The notes beneath the pieces were generated by a model that was not told the origin of the DNA, did no database searches, and worked only from the letters and a program-made list of their open reading frames with translations. Position numbers and translations under genes: made by a program. Shown here piece by piece: positions 57,649 through 64,000 of a stretch of DNA of 64,000 bases. Origin of the DNA: Dermanyssus gallinae (taxonomy: Eukaryota; Arthropoda; Arachnida; Mesostigmata; Dermanyssidae); assembly GCA_003439945.1 (NCBI GenBank), contig QVRM01001471.1, forward strand, positions 156,501 to 220,500, written 5' to 3'. The first letter of the stretch is position 1. The number at the start of each line of letters is the position of its first letter.

Positions 57649-59651
57649 GAACATCGATTTTCCTTTTTGACCAGTAATTGTATTTAACCTCTGACCGCTT
57701 GTACGCATATATAAAGACATGAGAAAATGTGCAGTGATTTATTCTCTGTGGATAAAGATGGATTATTACTAGATCTCAATATTTAAAAAAAATATGTATG
57801 CCTGTATTATGCTATGCACCTTCCTGGCAATTCATTGAAGCCAGAGCTGCCCGCTATTGTCTGGAAACTAAGCTTGCTGATTGATCTGCAAGGCCTAACC
57901 CAATTCCAGGCTTCCGGTAAGAGGCGTTCGCTGTGTTTATCACCTTCTCGAAATCGTATTCGGGATGGCTTTCATAGTGCACACTTTCTGCAAAGCGTAA
58001 CCAGAAAACCTTCTAATGATGTCTTGCCTACATCCAACCTCTAAACGCGCCATGCATGGGCATGCATTCTAAACGTAGATCTGGGGGAAACCACGTAAAG
58101 GTATTCCCAAGAAACGTCATCATTTTATAAAAACGATTTTCGATGTAGTATCAGATACAGCCTCACATGCAGGGTGCAAGAATAGGCGCCGAGGCGTCGT
58201 GGGCCGCCCGTCACATATTGCCCATAGAAAACTGGTTACTGCTCAGTTGTCCCCCAACCACCATCTGCCAGTCCGACCCCACCCGCCCCGATTGCTGGTT
58301 GCAGCGTCCTTCTCATCCGCTGCCACCCCGCACTGGGAGCTCTCTCACCGAGGCGGACAACTAGATAACCCTGAATGTTTTTTTACCACCCCTTCACCGT
58401 CGCTTCGAAGGGCATTTGTCCGCAAGATGCTTGCTGATGCATTTGAGTGTGTCTGCGAATGACCCCCTCGACCTGAACTATAACCGCTGTCTAGATGGTC
58501 AGGGCAGAACGGAGTTTGTCAACAACACACAGAAGCTGTTCGAAGGTGTGCTCTGTGGAGGAGAAGGGAACCCGCGGGCTTTTCCCCATGCAATGGCCAA
58601 GACGAACTACGGTAGGTCACTGGTAGCGGACAGTGGGCAAGAGGGGCGTGTTTCCGCAGCGGTCCAACGGCATGACGTAGCATAGCACAACACGAAATCA
58701 CGAAGTCACTAGCAGAAGACCACACTGAGATCACCGTCGTAGCAAGGCTAATACACGGAACACTAGCACACTCCAATACAACTCTCAAATTTGGAAACGT
58801 ACGTCCATTCTCGACGATGGCCAGTACGAGCTCTGGCCACACCTACTACTTAAATAATATATTCTTGGCATTAAAAGCATAACGTAAGTCGCATAAAATC
58901 ATTGAAAAAGTGGCTACATCAGATACCTGTCAACTTTAACTTTAAGACGCCTCTCCTGGGCGAGCGTAGCTTTGAAGCCCAATATAACGCAATTTCCAAA
59001 GATAAATCCTGACAAAAGTGCTTGCCGTAAAAGAGTCAGTGGTTGGCCATTTCGAGAAAACCTCGGCATTTCCCTGGTTAGCGCAAGCTTTTGCGTACAG
59101 GCCATACTCACAGAAGCGACAATAGCAGTGGACATTTATCAGTCAACTATGGCATTGTCAGGCTCTCCAATAAGTGGGAATACCCTGTCTGCACTAGAGA
59201 GTCTCAAAACTGAGGTAAAAATATTGCAGCATATAGAAAAGAATAACACGTTTATTCTTTAAATGACGCAAGGCTTATGTATATGAGATGCTTCTGTCAT
59301 CATTGCACACTCCCTAGTCGAAGCTCTGGAAGACAGGATCTGCAGCACTAAAACCCGACGCGTCCAGAAATTATAAAACTGCTAAACGGATAAAGTGTTA
59401 CATTGGTATTTCAATGGCCTTTAAAACCCTGTGTAGACCCAGTATACAAAACTTCGAGTTTTCCTAAAAAGTCCGGACGAATAGCTTATGACAGCAGCAA
59501 ATGAAGCGCGTACATTAGTATATCTTCTATAGCGGCTCTTACGTGCAATACAAAGGGAAAACACTGCCTTCATTTTAAGCACCAAGAAACAGGGGGTTGG
59601 TAGCACGGATTTGTCCTACGCTGTGCAATAACCTGTATGACCTCAGAATTG

Positions 59652-59654
<3 letters not shown>
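57649..59654. other. intergenic or intronic, unassigned
   Basis: If the preceding exon is real this may be its last intron. Frames at 58160-58690 (+), 58842-58519 (-) and 59135-58914 (-) show no recognisable domain. Confidence 0.3.

Positions 59655-59688
<34 letters not shown>
59655..59688. repeat. (TA)n microsatellite
   Basis: Pure TA run of 34 bp. Confidence 0.95.
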
Positions 59689-59691
<3 letters not shown>

Positions 59692-60511
59692 TAATATTAT
59701 AAGTATATGTAGGCATTTTTTTCATAGTACGCGTAGAGAATGCGTCTACCTTAAGACTGGGTCGATATTTGCCACTGAGCATGAGTTCATAGGCAGATAG
59801 ACGTACATCGTAGCTTGTAATTGTGAGTTCGATGTCTAGAACCTCGTCGAAGGCGCTACACCACCAGACACCAGAAGTCCACAGAACATCGGAAATCTCC
59901 AGGCTGCGTGAGTTATTCAGGTGGGGCTGTAACTTTCCTTCGTGGTACCAAATAACGCTGTCGCAAAAGAGAAGACAAACGTAACATCGTCTAAGCTGGG
60001 TTCAGCGCATTTGGCGTGCTACACTGTTTCAGGGCAACGTGCAGGCTATCATCAACTGTTCCTTAAACATGCAAGCTAGTGTACTAAATATGGGTTCCAC
60101 ACACGTCTGTAGGAAATTCGTTTATATGTTAAACGGCTAACTAGATGGTTTTCTAATATAGCAGCACAAAAATCATCACTTCTGAGAACAAAAGTTTTAA
60201 AAAGACGTTCGTCGAAAAATCTGGCTTGCTTTTTTTCTGACTGCCTGGCTCATTATTTTTTCCATGAATTGGCTAGTTTATGTTATTTGCTTTCAACTCC
60301 TCCTTCTCTCTCCAGCATCCTTCTGTCGATTTTTAGCAGTTTCCGACCCGAAATTTTGAAGCAGGTTATAATTAATGAGCGCCTAGAGTTTACAGCATAG
60401 TGGTTTATCTTAATGTACTTGAACATTAGTTATATTAATATGTCATACTAGAGTAGAATAACTTGGTGTAAGTAATTGAAATTTACATAACTTTAATTAC
60501 CACCGGCAGTC
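59689..60511. other. intergenic, nothing recognised
   Basis: No supported feature. Confidence 0.4.
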
Positions 60512-61640
60512 TTTTTTTTTTGTAGAGGACTAACTGAAAAATGCGATTGCACACACGGACACCACAGCAGGAAGGTCCCTGCGAGTGTCGGCCGGTAGTG
60601 TGGGCTGCCAACCCGCTAAAAACCAGTCACGTCCTTGCCCCCCAACTGACTGGGAACTACTTAAACGCAAGAGTCGCAGTTTGTTGGCCGCCGTCTGAGC
60701 TTTTAAAATCTTGGTAAAAACCGCTGACGTCGTCCTATGTAATTTTTCATAGCAGGGAGTCTAGTATTGAGCCCTGCGGCACATCTGCGGCCATATCAGA
60801 AGTTTAGTCGTGTGAATGGATGATCCTGTCATGTAGGTAGTTCGATAAGGTCCGTATCAAGTAAAAGGGCGCCCTTTTCCCGTGGAGAGTAGCAAGGGTG
60901 ACTCGACAGGAGGCTATTAAAAGCGTTCTTCACGTCCAGTAGTGTTGCTAAAAATATATCTCGGAATCCGGGCGGAGAGTCGCTAATGCTTTCGGCCTTT
61001 ACGTGGATTTTTTTATTGCTGCACTAGTAGAGCAACCTTTCCGAAACCCACATTGGGCCTCGGAAAGGAGGCCGTTCTCTTCCGCGAACTCTTGGAGTCG
61101 TGCCTCTACGATGCACTCAAAGGTTTTGGCCAGAGAGGCATATGGGCCGGTACGAGCCGGGGCCCTTAGGTATTAGCACGAGGCCCGCGGTCTTCCACGC
61201 GGAAGGGAACAAGCCCGTCTGAAGCATCTCCGTCACCGCGGCGGCCACCGCCTTTGGGTATTCCTACAGCAGTGGCTTAACCGCAAAGACGGGTATCCCG
61301 TCCAGTCCCGGTGCCTTTCCCGACTTGAGGCGTTTCTCCGCTGCGAACACTTCGTGCGGGATTACCTCTAGTATGCTGTCCTCAGACTCCCCTGTGGCTT
61401 CTAAGTACGGGGTCCGGTCGAAGGGCGGGTGCCGCGGAGAGAGTGCCATGACTGCTTCCAGGGAGTCTTCCGGCGTAAGCTCCACCCTTCGTTTGAAGAG
61501 GGGACGCACCATCTCATATGGGCGGCCTCAGAGATTGGCCTCCAGCTCTCCGAGAAAGTCTTTCTAAGAGCGTTCCTTGCTCCTGGAGATTTCCCTACGC
61601 AGACAGGTTTGCGGCCTTTTATATTCTGTGCCGCGTTGCA
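60512..61640 (-). pseudogene. R1-like LINE with intact 3' end and poly(A), minus strand
   Basis: Minus strand: CLRREISRSKERS and DFLGELEANL-GRPYEMVRPL (the conserved W-G-x-P-Y-K region before RT), KSGKAPGLDGIP (about 61335), GLFPSAWKTAGLVLIPKG (about 61220), GSYRPICLSG, AKTFECIVEARLQEFAEENG (about 61120), EAQCGFRKGCSTSAAI (about 61060), then SDMAADVPQGSILDSLL (about 60790). The palm YxDD and thumb are deleted; a 3' UTR related to that at 30738-30867 follows (GTGACTGGTTTTTAGCGGGT) and ends in an A10 run (60521-60512). Stops and shifts throughout. This copy links the coding region to the solo 3' tails elsewhere in the window. Confidence 0.75.
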
Positions 61641-62443
61641 TCATTGCCGCCTACTGGTGACAACGCCTTGACGCAAACATTTACTAGAAGCGTACTAACA
61701 CGCATATGGCTAAGTATTTGCTGCGACCGTGCCAGAGACATAGGCCGATTCAGGTGTTATCCTGTGTAACTGCCTTTTCAGACAATTAATAAATATGAAA
61801 AATCCATTTGTATAGCTCATATGATAGTCGCTCTTGCACGACATCCACAGCTGGAACATCATGGAGGATTTTGCCGCAATCATCGTTCAACAGAAAGATT
61901 TGGTACAGACTGCAATGTGCGGTCTGCCCACGGCAGATCACACGCAGACACACAAAACATTAAAGCTGAAGTGAAAAAAACATTGACATACACATTTTAA
62001 CATTTCAGCATCATTCCTAAATGCTCACACTAGCACTGAAATAACGTCAGTGGCGTCGTATGGGATTAAGCTAATGTGGGACTACTTACGAAGAGGCAGA
62101 TGGGGGATCTAGGCGATAACACCCTTAAAATATGATTGAGTTTTCCATGCAATCCGAGGACCGCTCTCGTGTACGCTCCGGCGGTAGCTCTCCCATTGAT
62201 CATCTTGTTGTTCTGATCTCAAGGCAATTGTAGCGTTGGGAGAACAAACGGGTCAGCAAGGAAAGATCCTCTGTAAGATTTTTAGTATGTCCTAGTTCGT
62301 TTCCTTGTTGTTGGGTTCAACAGCTCTGTATGTAGACAAGATTACTTCCATGAAACGGACAAAAACCACGCTTGCAAATTTTGTGACAACGATATCTCTC
62401 TCCAGCAGCGTGACTGCAAAGCCTCGATAAGCTTCGGTTACCT
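61641..62443. other. intergenic, unassigned
   Basis: The minus-strand frame 62495-62292 (67 residues, with VTEAYRGFAVTLLERDIVV) looks protein-like but I recognise no family. Confidence 0.3.
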
Positions 62444-62493
62444 GGCCCGCTTCTGGCCTATACATATGCATTTGTATAGGCCAGAAGCGGGCC
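62444..62493. repeat. perfect 21-bp inverted repeat with 8-nt loop
   Basis: GGCCCGCTTCTGGCCTATAC plus one A (62444-62464) is exactly complementary to 62473-62493. Loop TATGCATT. GC-rich stem in AT-rich surroundings; no T run follows it, so it is not a simple terminator. Confidence 0.9.
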
Positions 62494-62543
62494 AATACAA
62501 ATGCATGTAAGTATTAATTAAAATTAATAAACAATAACAGAAA

Positions 62544-62827
62544 GTGGAGATGCATTACGTTTGGTGGACGATCCGTCAGAGTCTGCCAGTGAAGCAGTTG
62601 CTTGTACGGAAGAAGTTGGAGCCATTAAGATTAAACTACATACTGCTTACATGCTCTGCCTTGCTTGACCCTGAAGAATTAATCGTCTATGATGACGTCT
62701 GCAGAGACATACTTAGTGAAATCCTAAACGTCCTTTTAGAAGAGAACATCTGGCAGAGAACAAGTTTTCCGATGCGTGAAGGTGGTATGGGCGTTAAAAG
62801 AGCTAATGACCTAGCCCCTGTCTGCTA
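62544..62827 (+). pseudogene. retroelement C-terminal fragment split by the mariner
   Basis: The frame reads LIVYDDVCRDILSEILNVLL and ENIWQRTSFPMREGGMGVKR followed by ANDLAPVCYE, which fits the post-RT block of many LINE-type proteins (W.QASLPVREGGLG.R....A.PA). Coding similarity stops exactly at the TA where the mariner begins, so the mariner inserted into an existing retroelement copy. Confidence 0.5.
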
Positions 62828-64000
62828 CGAGGTGTGTTCAAAACGTATCGCGACTTTTGAATTTTCGCGGGTTGCGTATATTCGAATTTCGATTTTTTGT
62901 GGCGTTATGTTGGTACTCATGTCTCTCACTTATGCCGACAAGCTCGGCCATTTTGAATGTTCACTTAATTGTTGACAGCTGCTTTGCTTGCACGTGTTTT
63001 GGATCGTCTTCGATTTTTACCTATTCAAAAAAATGGATCAAAGGACCTGTATCAAATTTTGTGTGAAAAACGAAATTAAGTGCGCGGATGCATTCCGAAT
63101 GTTGACTGTGGCATACGGAGAAGCTACCTTGGACCGAAGCAACGTTTATCGGTGGTACAAAATGTTCTCAGAAGGCCGAGAAGATGTGAACGACGAAGAG
63201 CGTGCCGGACGCCCGAGCACTTCAACAACAGACGAAAAAATTAATGAAGTGGAGAAAATGGTATTGGCCAATCGTCGAATCACCGTTAGAGAAGTTGCTA
63301 AGGACCTAAACATATCGATTGGCTCGTGCCATTCGATTTTTATCAATGATTTGGGCATGAGACGGGTCGCCGCGAAATTCGTACCAAAATTGCTCAATTG
63401 CGACCAAAAACAGCATCGCATGAACATTGCTAATGAGATGTTGGACTCTGTCCGCGACGACCCAAATTTGCTCCAGAGGGTCATAACTGATGACGAATCG
63501 TGGGTTTATGGTTATGACGTGGAAACCAAAGCTCAATCATCTCAATGGAAGCTGCCGCACGAACCAAGACCGAAAAAAGCGCGCCAAGTTCGGTCGAATG
63601 TGAAAGTTTTGCTGACAGTTTTCTTCGATTGCAGGGGCGTGGTGCATCATGAGTTCTTGCCACAGAGTAGTACGGTCAATAAGGAATATTACCTGCAAGT
63701 TATGCGCAATTTGCGCGAAGCAATCCGCCAGAAACGCCCGGATTTGTGGAAGAACAAAAATTGGCTTTTGCACCACGATAACGCCCCTGCTCACACATCG
63801 TTGCTTGTGCGCGAGTTTTTGGCCAAAAACAACACACTAATGATGCCGCAGCCACCGTGTTCCCCAGATCTGGCCCCCTGTGACTTTTTCTTGTTCCCTA
63901 AACTGAAGAGGCCCATGAAAGGACGACGTTACGCTACGCTTGACGAGATAAAGACGGCATCGAAGGAGGAGCTGAACAAGATAAAAAAAAATGGTTTTTT
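62828..64000 (+). mobile_element. mariner element, 5' end and coding region; runs off the window
   Basis: TA at 62826-62827 is followed by the inverted-repeat-like end CGAGGTGTGTTCAAAACGTA, typical of one mariner group. About 205 bp of leader precede the transposase start at 63033. The right end lies beyond position 64000, so terminal repeat pairing cannot be checked here. Confidence 0.85.
63033..64000 (+). CDS. mariner transposase (DD34D), uninterrupted, 3' partial
   Basis: A cut-and-paste transposase acting in the nucleus, binding the terminal repeats and inserting at TA. The frame is open for all 322 complete codons to the window edge; mariner transposases are usually about 345 residues, so only the last 20-30 are missing. 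Order: N-terminal helix-turn-helix domain with GRPSTSTTDEK linker (59-69), second HTH (ITVREVAKDLNISIGS, 83-98), FVPKLL (116-121, for WVPHEL), catalytic D154 in TDDESW, D249 in HHDNAPAHTS, CSPDLAP (276-282), and D284 in APCDFFLF. D249 and D284 are separated by 34 residues, so the triad is complete. No stop, frameshift or missing catalytic residue is visible, in strong contrast to every other element here. It may be a recent arrival and possibly active. Confidence 0.9.
   Translation, partial: MDQRTCIKFCVKNEIKCADAFRMLTVAYGEATLDRSNVYRWYKMFSEGREDVNDEERAGRPSTSTTDEKINEVEKMVLANRRITVREVAKDLNISIGSCHSIFINDLGMRRVAAKFVPKLLNCDQKQHRMNIANEMLDSVRDDPNLLQRVITDDESWVYGYDVETKAQSSQWKLPHEPRPKKARQVRSNVKVLLTVFFDCRGVVHHEFLPQSSTVNKEYYLQVMRNLREAIRQKRPDLWKNKNWLLHHDNAPAHTSLLVREFLAKNNTLMMPQPPCSPDLAPCDFFLFPKLKRPMKGRRYATLDEIKTASKEELNKIKKNGF

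Noticed and set aside
62292..62495. 67-residue minus-strand frame with a protein-like segment.
   Set aside because: Part of it encodes one arm of the perfect hairpin, and no family is recognised.

Overview
The window is gene-poor animal DNA, best read as an arthropod genome. There is no operon structure, the long reading frames are fragments of eukaryotic transposable elements, tRNA-derived SINEs are present, and there are about fifteen (TA)n tracts. The mix of mariner, R1-like, R2-like and other LINE fragments, with several retroelement segments that resemble what I recall from ticks, makes a chelicerate (possibly a tick) my best guess. That is inference at low to moderate confidence.

Layout. 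1-5 kb: a decayed LINE with endonuclease, reverse transcriptase (RT) and a C-terminal Cys/His motif (1360-3904), then the C-terminal part of a second retroelement type (about 4.0-4.76 kb), then a small predicted membrane-protein gene (4959-5255). 5-16 kb: mostly featureless, with SINE copies, a 204-bp foldback element (10173-10376), retroelement fragments (12.0 and 12.5 kb) and a two-copy tandem repeat (12.9-13.3 kb). 16-18 kb: a tRNA-like SINE with a perfect 15-bp target-site duplication, then a paralogue of the 4959 gene (17462-17743). 19-25 kb: LINE fragments of at least four kinds. 25-28.6 kb: a dense cluster of palindromes (24995-25174, 25243-25662, 26172-27236) followed after 8 bp by a mariner with both terminal repeats (27245-28467), with flanking duplications. 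29-39 kb: SINE, R1-like LINE end, a retroelement with N-terminal zinc fingers, a LINE of CR1/Jockey type, an R2-like C-terminal fragment, and a Tc1/mariner-type transposase remnant inside a relative of the 26.2-kb palindrome. 42-49 kb: two more copies of the first LINE on opposite strands, another LINE fragment, and a small single-pass membrane-protein gene (46111-46353). 52-64 kb: LINE fragments, a likely terminal exon of a membrane protein on the minus strand (57426-57584), a 3'-complete R1-like LINE, and a second mariner with an uninterrupted transposase frame that runs off the end of the window.

Very little here works together as a pathway. The plausible host genes all encode short membrane proteins: two clear paralogues (4959, 17462), one independent candidate (46111) and one exon (57426-57584 minus). 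Nearly everything else is mobile DNA at different stages of decay. The only autonomous-looking transposase is the one at the right edge. Domain calls were made by eye from motifs; no database search was run.
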